Translations under genes and position numbers: made by a program
Notes under the pieces: generated by a model
What the model saw: the letters and a program-made list of their open reading frames with translations, nothing else
Told to the model about the DNA's origin: nothing
Database searches by the model: none
Assembly (NCBI RefSeq): GCF_003014595.1
Contig: NZ_PYGK01000007.1
Coordinates: forward strand, 248,001 to 312,000
Direction: 5' to 3'
DNA from: Chitinophaga ginsengisoli
GTDB lineage: Bacteria > Bacteroidota > Bacteroidia > Chitinophagales > Chitinophagaceae
Length of the DNA: 64,000 nucleotides
In this document: piece after piece, positions 45,925 through 54,258 of the stretch
Layout: each line of letters begins with the position of its first letter
How positions within the stretch are numbered: position 1 is the first letter of the stretch

Positions 45925-46352
45925 GGTGCGGGTTATATGGGTTATAGAATAGGTTGAATATTTACAGGGATCTTAAGCTAACATTTTGACTGCGCGAAAA
46001 TAGGAAAAATATTTTAATGTGAAATATCCCTCGCCGAATCTTGCACCAAGCATAAGCACATGTGGTCTTAAATAATTTCCGCATCGTAGACATTTTAATA
46101 ATTCAATTTGTCCGGGAGTCTAACTCCTGTTTTTTTTAAGAGGAGTTTGTGGGTAAGGATAATCGGACAATAATGGTTTTGAAATAAGAATGTCCACAAG
46201 AATAATCATAATGTCACTCTTTATTAGAGAGAAAAAACTTTATTTGCGAAGAAGAAATTCCACATGATGAACATATTTCAAATCCGCAATATAATAGCCA
46301 GGAAGTAATCATCTGGATGCTATTGTACAAATGAAATCTAAAATAAGTCAGC
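45925..46352. other. Gene-poor stretch with a nested inverted repeat
   Basis: No convincing gene between the FG-GAP gene start and 46353. It holds a nested dyad: TTGTCCG (46108-46114) with CGGACAA (46164-46170), and within it AACTCCT (46122-46128) with AGGAGTT (46141-46147) around a T-rich loop. This could be a structured 5' or 3' end. The rest is A/T-rich with no motif I recognise. Confidence 0.35.
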
Positions 46353-46598
46353 ATGCCTTTCTTATTCCGCATTATCAACCTCTGGGCTCTATTATTATTA
46401 ACAGTTACAATGAACTTTTATTTTCGTCCCTTATATAAGAATGCTACTTATCTGGCTGATCTGAATAGTGCAAGCATCCCCGATTTTGGAAAAGAAAGCA
46501 CATTGCTTAAAATTAAACACGTTTCAATAAGGCCCGTGTATCATATAGCGCTTAGGTTTAATGGACTATTCGCGCCAAGTCTGTGGCGTATAAAGTAA
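46353..46598 (+). CDS. Possible small membrane protein, hypothetical
   Basis: An 81-residue frame with one hydrophobic segment (IINLWALLLLTVTMNFYF) and a charged tail. No family recognised and no clear ribosome-binding context. It is the only reasonable frame in an 0.88-kb gap, but its coding status is doubtful. Confidence 0.25.
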   Translation: MPFLFRIINLWALLLLTVTMNFYFRPLYKNATYLADLNSASIPDFGKESTLLKIKHVSIRPVYHIALRFNGLFAPSLWRIK

Positions 46599-46801
46599 TT
46601 CACTTTGGTTTTTGAAGATTTTTAAGGTTCACATCCTGTCATTCCGGATTATGCGATTTCTTTTATCGCTACAAAATTACAGGTTCCGCAATCCCTTTTG
46701 ATATCGGCCTTCCCATTCAGTAATATTGGTAGGAAACCCCGTAATCTGTGTACAAAACGGCTCGCCCTTCCTCCACAATTTTGCAGCAGAAAACATACAA
46801 A

Positions 46802-47788
46802 ATGAAAACACGACAATTAGGAACCTCAGGACTAGAAGTGTCCGAACTTGGTTTCGGCTGCATGGGATTAAGCCATGGTTACGCTAACCAGCCGGACCGG
46901 AATGAAGCCATTCGCGTGTTACGCGACGCCGTAGAACAGGGTATCACCTTCTTTGACACTGCAGAGGTTTATGGCCCTTACACCAACGAGGACATCGTGG
47001 GAGAGGCGCTGGAGCCGTTCAAGGGCAAGGTGGTGATCGCCACCAAATTTGGATTTAAGAATGGATCGAACGCTGAACTCGACAGTCGCCCTGAGACAAT
47101 CCGAAAAGTGGTGGACGCATCACTCAAGCGCCTGCGCATCGATTCGATCGATCTACTCTACCAGCACCGTGTGGATCCGACCGTTCCCATTGAGGATGTG
47201 GCTGGCACCGTGAAGGATCTCATTGCCTCGGGTAAGGTGAAACACTTCGGGCTATCAGAGGCTGGGGTCGTAAACCTCCGTAAAGCCCACGCCGAGCAAC
47301 CTGTGACGGTACTGCAGAGCGAGTACTCCCTTTGGTGGCGTGAACCCGAAGAAAAGGTCTTTCCCGTGCTTGAGGAGCTCGGGATCGGTTTTGTACCCTT
47401 CAGCCCACTCGGCAGGGGCTTTCTGACCGGCAAAATGAATGCTGACACACTCTTTGAGAAAGAGGATGGCCGGAGTTACTTTCCACGTTTTCAGAAAGAA
47501 AACATGGAAGCTAATCAAGCCTTTGTGGATATTCTCGCCCGCGTTGCAACGCAGAAGGGAGCCTCCATTGCGCAGGTAGCGCTCGCCTGGATCCTGGCAC
47601 AGAAGCCATGGATTGTTCCGATTCCGGGTACGACGAAATCGGAACGACTGAAGGAAAATATCGGCGCGGCGGCTCTGGAGCTTTCTCCCACGGAGCTAAA
47701 CACCATCACCGAGGGCGCAGATAGCATCGAAGCCAAGGGGGGCCGGTATCCAGAAAATTTGGACAAGGTGATAGACCGGAAAGCTTAG
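46802..47788 (+). CDS. Aldo/keto reductase
   Basis: About 328 residues from ATG 46802 (MKTRQLGTSGLEVSELGFGC); the frame is open 54 bp further upstream. AKR catalytic set: Asp and Tyr in FFDTAEVYGPYTNED, Lys in VVIATKFGF, His in LYQHRVDPTVP. NADP-binding C-terminal motif PWIVPIPGTTKSERLKEN. Resembles the broad-specificity AKR group close to YajO/IolS-type enzymes; substrate unknown. Codon use is clearly G/C-richer than in the neighbours (many GCC, CTC, ATC and GTG codons), suggesting acquisition from another lineage. It stands alone, followed by a strong hairpin. Confidence 0.9.
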   Translation: MKTRQLGTSGLEVSELGFGCMGLSHGYANQPDRNEAIRVLRDAVEQGITFFDTAEVYGPYTNEDIVGEALEPFKGKVVIATKFGFKNGSNAELDSRPETIRKVVDASLKRLRIDSIDLLYQHRVDPTVPIEDVAGTVKDLIASGKVKHFGLSEAGVVNLRKAHAEQPVTVLQSEYSLWWREPEEKVFPVLEELGIGFVPFSPLGRGFLTGKMNADTLFEKEDGRSYFPRFQKENMEANQAFVDILARVATQKGASIAQVALAWILAQKPWIVPIPGTTKSERLKENIGAAALELSPTELNTITEGADSIEAKGGRYPENLDKVIDRKA

Positions 47789-47829
47789 ACGATTGTGCGG
47801 TCGACCTGATGGCGATTTCCATTGAGACC

Positions 47830-47861
47830 GGTAGCCGGCTCTATTCGTAGAGCCGGCTACC
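47830..47861. terminator. Perfect hairpin with UUCG loop after the aldo/keto reductase
   Basis: GGTAGCCGGCTCTA (47830-47843) pairs with TAGAGCCGGCTACC (47848-47861), 14 bp, around a TTCG tetraloop. It lies 41 bp after the reductase stop. No T run follows. Confidence 0.65.
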
Positions 47862-48168
47862 TTGATTGCAATTAGCCCACACCAATACCGATAGCTCAGG
47901 TAGAGTTGCAATAAAACCCGCTACCACGAAGAAAGTGCCAGGCTATGTCTCCAACGATAAGAACGAACAATGGAGCTGTCAAATAATCCGTTTAAGATCT
48001 GGTTTATGTCAGTAAATGTAGTCCTGTAGATTTCTTTTCCTCTTTTGTTAGCATCTTCCAATTGCAGAAAAACAGGATCTTTTGTTTAAATCCAATCGGC
48101 GAGAAGCTTTAGAGATCAGCAAGAACAGAAAAATAGGCTGATATATAAGAGAATAGATTCTAATGTAT

Positions 48169-48176
48169 TACATTTG
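48169..48176 (+). promoter_or_regulatory. -7 promoter element upstream of the KAS III-like gene
   Basis: TACATTTG fits TAnnTTTG and lies 70 bp before ATG 48247. The 458-bp gap before the KAS III gene otherwise holds only the hairpin at 47830. Confidence 0.4.
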
Positions 48177-48246
48177 TTTAAACTGCCATAGTAAATTAGC
48201 AGTATTGACAGTGAGTAACCAGGCTCATAAATATCAAGGATAATTT

Positions 48247-49335
48247 ATGGATACAAATTTCTTTACGGTCATCATCGGTAGCGGGAGTTATATTCCAACT
48301 TTAAGGATCTCCAATGATCATTTCTTAAATCATGTTTTCTACGACAAAGATGGTACGGTCTTATCGAAGGTGAATAAAGATATCATCCAGCAGTTCTGTA
48401 AAATTACCGGCATACGGGAACGCCGATATGTCTCAGATGATCTGGTTGCTTCTGATATCGCAGGACTGGCGGCAGAAGATGCGTTAAAATCAACTGGCAT
48501 TGATCCGGAAACGCTCGATTATATTATTGTTGCCCATAATTTTGGAGACATCAAGGCGGAAAACAGGCGTAGCGACTTCGTTCCTGCATTGGCGTCAAGA
48601 GTAAAGCATCATCTGGGGATTATTAATCCTCTCACTGTAGCTTATGATTTGACATGGGGCTGTGCCGGATGGCTTCAGGGGATAATTCAGGCTGACTATT
48701 TCATAAAGTCCGGAAGCGCAAAAAGAGTGATGGTCATCGGTACTGAAACTTTATCCCGGGTCTGCGATCCTCATGATAGGGATAGCATGATCTATGCGGA
48801 TGGAGCCGGCGCTGTTATACTGGAAGCACGGCATAGCAGTGTGCCTATTGGAATTCTTTCCCATGTGGCAAAATCCTATGCGGATGATCTGGCTTACGTT
48901 TTGGGAATGGGGTGCTCTTACAATCCTAATTTTGGAGGGGATGCATTATTCTTAAAAATGAATGGACGGAAATTGTATGAAAATGCCTTGAAAACTGTTC
49001 CATTGACAATTAAGGATTGTATTGAAAAGGCCTCGCTTTCGATTTTGGACATTGATAAGTTGCTTATCCACCAGGCAAACGAGAAAATGGACGAAGCCAT
49101 CCTCAGGGAGCTGTTCAATATGTATGGAAGAGAACACGTGGTGCCTACGGATATCATGCCAATGACGATTTCCTGGCTGGGCAACAGCTCTGTGGCAACT
49201 CTTCCTACACTTTTTGATTTGATGTCTAAAGGTGAGTTTGTTAATCAGCAGATCACCAAAGGGACGACTGTCGTCTTTGCCGCTGTGGGTGCAGGAGTTA
49301 ATATGAACGCAATAACATACCGGGTTCCTTCTTAA
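48247..49335 (+). CDS. 3-oxoacyl-ACP synthase III (KAS III/FabH-like)
   Basis: 362-residue thiolase-fold condensing enzyme. Catalytic triad visible: Cys139 in DLTWGCAGW, His275 in LLIHQANEKM and Asn313 in SWLGNSSVATL; the glycine-rich GSGSYIPT and GAGVNMNAITYR ends are typical. Catalyses a decarboxylative condensation of acyl-CoA with malonyl-ACP, or a related acyl transfer. It is isolated, with no ACP or other fatty-acid genes nearby, so it may be a secondary KAS III serving a specialised acyl product rather than the housekeeping copy. Confidence 0.9.
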   Translation: MDTNFFTVIIGSGSYIPTLRISNDHFLNHVFYDKDGTVLSKVNKDIIQQFCKITGIRERRYVSDDLVASDIAGLAAEDALKSTGIDPETLDYIIVAHNFGDIKAENRRSDFVPALASRVKHHLGIINPLTVAYDLTWGCAGWLQGIIQADYFIKSGSAKRVMVIGTETLSRVCDPHDRDSMIYADGAGAVILEARHSSVPIGILSHVAKSYADDLAYVLGMGCSYNPNFGGDALFLKMNGRKLYENALKTVPLTIKDCIEKASLSILDIDKLLIHQANEKMDEAILRELFNMYGREHVVPTDIMPMTISWLGNSSVATLPTLFDLMSKGEFVNQQITKGTTVVFAAVGAGVNMNAITYRVPS

Positions 49336-49398
49336 GCAGGGCCCGGTGATGATGATGGAGAAAATTAACTTTGTATCAAATGAGGGCTCTTAATAGTG

Positions 49399-49887
49399 TC
49401 AGAAGAGGTACATTATTAAAATATAGATCACTGCAAAGGGAATTATTACCGTTCTGGCTATTTGTCTATACCCCACATAGGCGCCAAAATATTCCGCTAG
49501 CGGATCTATGCATAAGCAATACACAAAGAATCCCCTTATCATCAATGGTATCAGAAAACCGTTGATGCTCCCTTTACCTTTGAAGTAACTGTATGCCATT
49601 CCTACGTGAATAACCAGAGAGAACAGCTGTTCCGCATAAATGTAGATCCAGCCCCATAGCTTCTTTGGTTTAGACAGCTTATAGAAGGCCCAGGGTATGT
49701 AAAACAGCGAAGAGAATTTCAGGAATAAGTAGAGGCCAAGGTGACAACTTTTACATTGTACATAATCGACCAGTATACCAAGTGTTCCGGCAATAGACCA
49801 TGCATAGAAAATGGCAAGGAGAATCAGCAGGAATTTGACCCATATAATAGGGTTCTCTTTCTTAATTGGAGATATAAAAGTATTCAA
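49399..49887 (-). CDS. Hypothetical integral membrane protein
   Basis: 162 residues with about four hydrophobic helices (WVKFLLILLAIFYAWSIAGT, LYLFLKFSSLFYIPWAFY, IYAEQLFSLVIHVGMAYS, IIPFAVIYILIMYLF) and a CKSCHLG motif after the first. No family recognised with confidence. Convergent with the KAS III-like gene. Confidence 0.65.
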   Translation of the reverse strand: MNTFISPIKKENPIIWVKFLLILLAIFYAWSIAGTLGILVDYVQCKSCHLGLYLFLKFSSLFYIPWAFYKLSKPKKLWGWIYIYAEQLFSLVIHVGMAYSYFKGKGSINGFLIPLMIRGFFVYCLCIDPLAEYFGAYVGYRQIARTVIIPFAVIYILIMYLF

Positions 49888-50040
49888 TATTGAGGTATTA
49901 GGGCATAAAAAGCAATAAATTTACGTGTTATTTTTTATTTTCATAATTATTCGATTAGGCTATACTTCTTCCGCTGATGTCCTTTTTTAGAGGCCGGCGA
50001 GTCGTTTATACATCAAGGGCGCTTTAGGAGGGAGATAGCA

Positions 50041-50652
50041 TTACACTTTCTGCAAACACCAGGTGGTCATGCACCGCAGGTTTTGTACATTGGTGGTTTT
50101 TATTGGTTCGTGGAGCCGGGCGTTGAGGCTTTCTGTATACTGAAGCAGTAATTGTTCGTTCACCAGAAAACGTTCGCTGCCATCAGGCAGAAGATAGCGA
50201 CCATTACCCAGGTGCTGCACCAGTGTTTCAATCCCGATATCCGACGCCAGTCTCGCAAATAGATAGCCTCCGGGCTTCAGCACCCGCCACATTGAATGGA
50301 TCATATTATCAAAATGATCAGGATTGTTGGCGAAGTGCAATACCGCACTGCTGATCACCAGGTCAAAGTAATTATCATCAAAAGGTAGGTTTTCAGCCGA
50401 AGCAATTGCAAAGTTCTCTATCGGGTTAGCAGGGCTCAGTGTTTGAGATAATTGCTTAACTGCTGATACCGCATCAGGATTAGGGTCAATGCCATATACC
50501 TCATAGCCGTTTCTCAGGAAATAAACCAGGTTACGGCCGCCCCCACAGCCTGCGTCGAGCACTTTTTTACAATTATCATATGTGCCTTTAAGCAGTTGGT
50601 CGAAGAGGTATATATCTATATTTCCATAAAGTTGCTGAAGGTTCGATTGCAT
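50041..50652 (-). CDS. Class I SAM-dependent methyltransferase
   Basis: 203 residues, Methyltransf_11 type. SAM-binding motif I VLDAGCGGGRNLVYFL, acidic residue of motif II in VYGIDPNPDAV, motif with ASAENLPFDDNYFDLVIS, and WRVLKPGGYLFARL. Substrate unknown. It starts 20 bp after the preceding gene of the GntR/ABC unit and may be its last member. Confidence 0.87.
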   Translation of the reverse strand: MQSNLQQLYGNIDIYLFDQLLKGTYDNCKKVLDAGCGGGRNLVYFLRNGYEVYGIDPNPDAVSAVKQLSQTLSPANPIENFAIASAENLPFDDNYFDLVISSAVLHFANNPDHFDNMIHSMWRVLKPGGYLFARLASDIGIETLVQHLGNGRYLLPDGSERFLVNEQLLLQYTESLNARLHEPIKTTNVQNLRCMTTWCLQKV

Positions 50653-50672
50653 GGGTCAAAGTTAAACCTGAT

Positions 50673-51446
50673 TTATTTGTTACCGGGAAAATGTTTTTTA
50701 ATCGTACCACCTGAAAGAACAATTGCCGAAGTATCGGAAACTTTGAAATCAATTGAATCGATCTGTGCATGTCCGACATCTATAAACGAATTGCCGGATA
50801 TTTCGGCATGGAGATTTTTAATATGAAAAGCATCCCATCCTTTTACATCAGCAGGAATTTCATTTTTATCTTCTGCTCCTCCCTTTTTTAAGATCGGTGA
50901 AATTTCAAAAACTACCGCTGTTGTATCCGAAGCTTTGATTGAAATCTTATCGAAATTATAGGACAAGCTCTCTACTTCAAAATTTGATTTTCCTGAAATA
51001 TTGACGGTTAGGTCTTGTTGCTTTAGTTTCAACAATTTTAAGTTAGTATTGAAACCGGTAACGGATATTAATTCCGGAGAGAAAATGCGCACCATATTCC
51101 CATATTTAATTTGATTCTTTTCATACACGTCTTTGTACTTGTCGGGAAAATTCAGATATAGCGTATCATTTCGCACAAACGTAGTTATTCTTTTATCATG
51201 ATAACCCCACCATCTCTTGAATACGCGCACAGAAGGCTTTGTGGATGGCTCATAGACAATATTAGAAATATTACCTCCCGTAATTACAAGATGCCTGAAT
51301 GGTTTTTCGAGTACTGTTCCGTAAAGGAAATATATTTCTCCTTTATCATTTTTGTCGTATTCCTTTTTAAACATGAAGGCAGAAACCACCATGCTACAGC
51401 ATAATATCAGCAGTATCCCAATAAGGATTTTTTTAGTCCATTTCAT
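50673..51446 (-). CDS. Membrane-anchored beta-solenoid-like protein (DUF2807-like), hypothetical
   Basis: 257 residues with an N-terminal transmembrane helix (ILIGILLILCCSMVVSAFMF) and a periplasmic part rich in short beta strands (LTVNISGKSNFEVESLSY, KISIKASDTTAVVFEISPI, HAEISGNSFIDVGHAQIDSI). The repeated 'v.GnS...' pattern resembles the head domain of putative auto-transporter adhesin proteins (DUF2807). Its start codon overlaps the GntR stop by one base (TAATG), so translation is coupled. Function unknown. Confidence 0.7.
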   Translation of the reverse strand: MKWTKKILIGILLILCCSMVVSAFMFKKEYDKNDKGEIYFLYGTVLEKPFRHLVITGGNISNIVYEPSTKPSVRVFKRWWGYHDKRITTFVRNDTLYLNFPDKYKDVYEKNQIKYGNMVRIFSPELISVTGFNTNLKLLKLKQQDLTVNISGKSNFEVESLSYNFDKISIKASDTTAVVFEISPILKKGGAEDKNEIPADVKGWDAFHIKNLHAEISGNSFIDVGHAQIDSIDFKVSDTSAIVLSGGTIKKHFPGNK

Positions 51447-51826
51447 TATTTCTTGTTTAGAAAGTTAGTCTTTACAAATTTTTCGTATAATTTTTCTACC
51501 TGCTTTATATCAATTTTTAACAAGTACATGTTGCGTAACATGTCAGGAAGTTCATATTCCAAAAATTGCTCCCGGCGAAAGGACAGGATATTTTCTTCTG
51601 CTGCCGGATCAATAAAGAAACCAACACCCCGTTTATTAACGATGATATTTCGTTGCTGTAAAAAATCATATGCCCGCTGTACTGTATTAGGACTTATCTC
51701 AATCATTTCTCCTAAGTCACGGATGCTTATAATTTTTTCTTCTGACTTCCATTTTTTCAGCAGAATCTGTTCGCACATGTACAATGCAATCTGGATATAT
51801 ATTGCAGGACTGTCTTTAAAAACCAT
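51446..51826 (-). CDS. GntR family transcriptional regulator, YtrA type
   Basis: 126 residues: winged HTH domain (IYIQIALYMCEQILLKKW, IRDLGEMIEISPNTVQRAYDFLQQRNII, RGVGFFI) and only a short helical tail, as in the YtrA subfamily that regulates adjacent ABC transporter genes. It sits downstream of the permease gene in the same operon. Likely target: the dyad at 53479-53502 in front of the operon. Confidence 0.9.
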   Translation of the reverse strand: MVFKDSPAIYIQIALYMCEQILLKKWKSEEKIISIRDLGEMIEISPNTVQRAYDFLQQRNIIVNKRGVGFFIDPAAEENILSFRREQFLEYELPDMLRNMYLLKIDIKQVEKLYEKFVKTNFLNKK

Positions 51827-51835
51827 TATAATGTT

Positions 51836-52627
51836 TTAAAATTCTTTTTCTTTTAATCTGAGTAAAGAAAGTACCCAAAGTATAGCAGGAAGTACAAATC
51901 GAAAAGCGATTTTTACTATATCTGCATTTTCAGAAGAAAGGTCCAGCCGGGCACGTTCTTTTCCTACCCATAACCATACTATAGAAAAGGGGAATGCGGT
52001 TTGCACATTCTTAATAAGTAAGTTTATAATGAACAGATTCAGTAAAAAGCCTGCGACTAAAATTGAACAGATCACCAGGGCAGTTTTAATAAAAGCCGCT
52101 TTATTGAAGAACAAGGCACCCAGCATCATGATGCCTGTAAAATTAAAAAACATCGTAAAGTTTTGAGCGGCTGTAGAATCTGTAAAGCGTAAGATGTTTA
52201 CCAGTTCGTATTGTTCTTTGTAATAAGGAGAATGAGTATTTAAATTGTGATGATATTGTGCAACAAATGCTAAATCTATCAGACGAAAATATACAAGGAA
52301 AAGAAAGAAATAAAGCCCAATAATCAGGATGCCAGATAACCATTTTTCTAACACGGAAGCTGGTAAGGTGAGGAAAGAGACACCTGTTGCGTCATTACTG
52401 AAATAGCCAAATACAACAGATGCCATCAGCGCTCCCCCCAAAGTAAGCCCAACCAGGAAGGCATCATTTTGTGCTTCAGCTATTCCCTGCAAAAGCATCA
52501 CCATACCATAGAATACCAAAGTGACAATGAAGCACAATAGCATGGATCCGAAAACCGATGCGGTTTTTTCAATGAAAATTTTCCGTATAAGCCATCCAAA
52601 ACGGCTTAAGCTAAGTATGTCATTCAT
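51836..52627 (-). CDS. ABC transporter permease-like membrane protein
   Basis: 263 residues with six predicted transmembrane segments, for example SMLLCFIVTLVFYGMVMLL, VGLTLGGALMASVVFGYF, WLSGILIIGLYFFLFLVYF and ALVICSILVAGFLLNLFI. Paired with the ATP-binding gene 14 bp upstream and the YtrA-type regulator downstream. Substrate unknown; such systems often act in envelope stress or antimicrobial responses (family knowledge, not shown here). Confidence 0.8.
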   Translation of the reverse strand: MNDILSLSRFGWLIRKIFIEKTASVFGSMLLCFIVTLVFYGMVMLLQGIAEAQNDAFLVGLTLGGALMASVVFGYFSNDATGVSFLTLPASVLEKWLSGILIIGLYFFLFLVYFRLIDLAFVAQYHHNLNTHSPYYKEQYELVNILRFTDSTAAQNFTMFFNFTGIMMLGALFFNKAAFIKTALVICSILVAGFLLNLFIINLLIKNVQTAFPFSIVWLWVGKERARLDLSSENADIVKIAFRFVLPAILWVLSLLRLKEKEF

Positions 52628-52641
52628 AAGATCGAAATGTG

Positions 52642-53478
52642 TTATTTATTAAAAACAGCTTTTACCATTACAGGGTTTTCTGTTGCTGCATTAAAGAGTT
52701 GTTCAAGATTGATCTGGCTTTCCAGACCATTGGTATTTTCTATAATAACAGCGCGTCCCTTCAATAATTCTTCTTCATAAAAGACCGGTTGCTCGTTATA
52801 ATTTTCTTCCACTATTTTAAATGACAGTTTTTGGCCAATAACCTCTACCGGCGCATTCAGCACCAACTCGCCATTATCTACAATAACAACCTGATCGATA
52901 AGATTTTCAAGATCACGTGTTTGATGAGTAGATATAAAAATGATCCTGTCATCATGCATGGAAGAAGATATTAGTTTCCGAAACCTTTTCTTGGAAGGGA
53001 TATCGAGGCCATTCGTGGGTTCGTCCATAATCAATACACTTGTATTACAGGCCAGTGCAAAGGCAATAATGAATTTCTTTTGCTGCCCGAAGGATAGTGT
53101 ATTTAGTTTCTTATCAGTTTGTATATCCAGCTTTTCAAGGTATGTATTGAGCATTGTGCGGTCAAAAGCAGGATAGAATGGGGCGAAAATTTTTACATAA
53201 TTGTTAATTGTCAATGCAGGTACATATACTTCTTCCGGAATAAAGTAGATAGTCCTTAAAAAGGATGGCTGGCGGCCGGAAGGATTAAACCCATTCACAG
53301 AAACAGTACCAGATGTAGGATAAAGCAGTCCTATCAGGTTTTTCAGCAGTGTTGACTTGCCTGCTCCGTTTTTTCCGAGTAATCCATAGATCCTCCCTCT
53401 TTCAAGGGAAAGCTGTAGGTTCTGGTATAACAAGCTGTTTGCTTTGTACCCAAAGCAAAACTTATCGAGAAGTATCAT
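52642..53478 (-). CDS. ABC transporter ATP-binding protein
   Basis: 278 residues. Walker A GLLGKNGAGKSTLL, signature LSFGQQKKF (the usual Ser-Gly-Gly replaced by SFGQQ), Walker B VLIMDEPTNGLD and H-loop FISTHQTRDLE are all present. First gene of the operon; partner of the permease gene that follows. A C-terminal extension of about 60 residues (FKIVEENYNEQPVFYEEELL) is seen in many exporter-type subunits of this group. Confidence 0.92.
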   Translation of the reverse strand: MILLDKFCFGYKANSLLYQNLQLSLERGRIYGLLGKNGAGKSTLLKNLIGLLYPTSGTVSVNGFNPSGRQPSFLRTIYFIPEEVYVPALTINNYVKIFAPFYPAFDRTMLNTYLEKLDIQTDKKLNTLSFGQQKKFIIAFALACNTSVLIMDEPTNGLDIPSKKRFRKLISSSMHDDRIIFISTHQTRDLENLIDQVVIVDNGELVLNAPVEVIGQKLSFKIVEENYNEQPVFYEEELLKGRAVIIENTNGLESQINLEQLFNAATENPVMVKAVFNK

Positions 53479-53509
53479 AGTGTAGTAGATATGTTGTACA
53501 CTAAAGGTA
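53479..53509 (-). promoter_or_regulatory. Promoter and GntR operator of the ABC operon
   Basis: On the minus strand a -7-like box TACCTTTA (53509-53502) precedes the ABC gene start at 53478. Overlapping the expected transcription start is a dyad AGTGTA (53479-53484) / TACACT (53497-53502) with 12 bp between the arms, the type of site bound by YtrA-like GntR repressors. Its position would block initiation. Confidence 0.6.
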
Positions 53510-53650
53510 GAAACATTTTTTAATCTGACAAATTAATTCAATAGTCTTTTTCATCTGCGATCAACAGTCATGTTTCTTACTGAGTAGTGGGAAATAAAAG
53601 ATGAACACTCCCTCTTCAATGATATCCATTGGGTTCAGCATAAAATACTC

Positions 53651-53700
53651 ATTAACAAAAACGCCTCGTAAATATTATTTTACGAGGCGTTTTTGTTAAT
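53651..53700. terminator. Long bidirectional terminator
   Basis: A perfect 22-bp inverted repeat, 53651-53672 with 53679-53700, containing AACGCCTCGTAAA and TTTACGAGGCGTT, with a 6-nt loop and A/T runs at both ends. It lies 91 bp beyond the stop of the minus-strand HxlR gene. The remainder of the 312-bp gap upstream of the ABC operon shows nothing recognisable. Confidence 0.88.
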
Positions 53701-53790
53701 GGCAGATTGATACTATCTAACCAATGAGAATTATTTCCTACGCGGAGAAATCAGGCATCTGATGACCAGATTCATACATGATAGTTGTTT

Positions 53791-54153
53791 TTATGTACCG
53801 AGGATCTTGTGTCGGTGTAGCTTTCCCCATTTGGATAATTCGTCAATAATAGGGTTTAGGGTTTCTCCATAATCGGTGATCTCGTATTCAATGATTACGG
53901 GACGGCCGCTGATGACATTTCTCCTGATAAGGCCGTTAATTTCCAGTTCCTGTAGCTCCTTGGAGAGCATTTTGGAGCCGATGCCTACGACCTCGCGCTT
54001 GAGGTCAGAAAAGCGTTTCTTACCAAATCTCAGGTCACTGATGATACTGATCTTCCATTTACCATTGAGCACATCCATGGTGTCCTGGATGGCTTTCAGT
54101 TCCCTGGTGCATTGCGAGAGGGTGTGGCGTTCGCTGCAATTTACATCGTCCAT
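53791..54153 (-). CDS. HxlR family transcriptional regulator
   Basis: 120 residues with the HxlR winged helix: Cys in MDDVNCSERHTL, DVLNGKWKISIISDL, GKKRFSDLKREV, GIGSKMLSKELQELE, YEITDYGETLNPI. Members often sense electrophiles or redox state through cysteines. It is divergent from an SDR gene, with a nested palindrome between them that is probably its own operator. Confidence 0.92.
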   Translation of the reverse strand: MDDVNCSERHTLSQCTRELKAIQDTMDVLNGKWKISIISDLRFGKKRFSDLKREVVGIGSKMLSKELQELEINGLIRRNVISGRPVIIEYEITDYGETLNPIIDELSKWGKLHRHKILGT

Positions 54154-54167
54154 AATAAGTAGGTTTG

Positions 54168-54201
54168 GTTTCCTCGAGGGAACAAGTTCCCTTTAGGAAA
54201 C
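54168..54201. promoter_or_regulatory. Nested palindromic operator between HxlR and SDR
   Basis: GGGAACAAGTTCCC (54178-54191) is flanked symmetrically by GTTTCCT (54168-54174) and AGGAAAC (54195-54201). All three elements share the same centre, 54184.5. It lies 15 bp upstream of the HxlR start codon and 28 bp before the SDR promoter box, as expected for a shared autoregulatory operator. Confidence 0.65.
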
Positions 54202-54228
54202 AAGTATCTTTTGTGAAGTTACTCAATT

Positions 54229-54236
54229 TACCTTTG
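54229..54236 (+). promoter_or_regulatory. -7 promoter element of the SDR gene
   Basis: TACCTTTG fits TAnnTTTG, with a TTTTG upstream at 54209-54213. The SDR start codon is 22 bp downstream. Confidence 0.5.
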
Positions 54237-54258
54237 TCACATCAAAATAATTAATACT

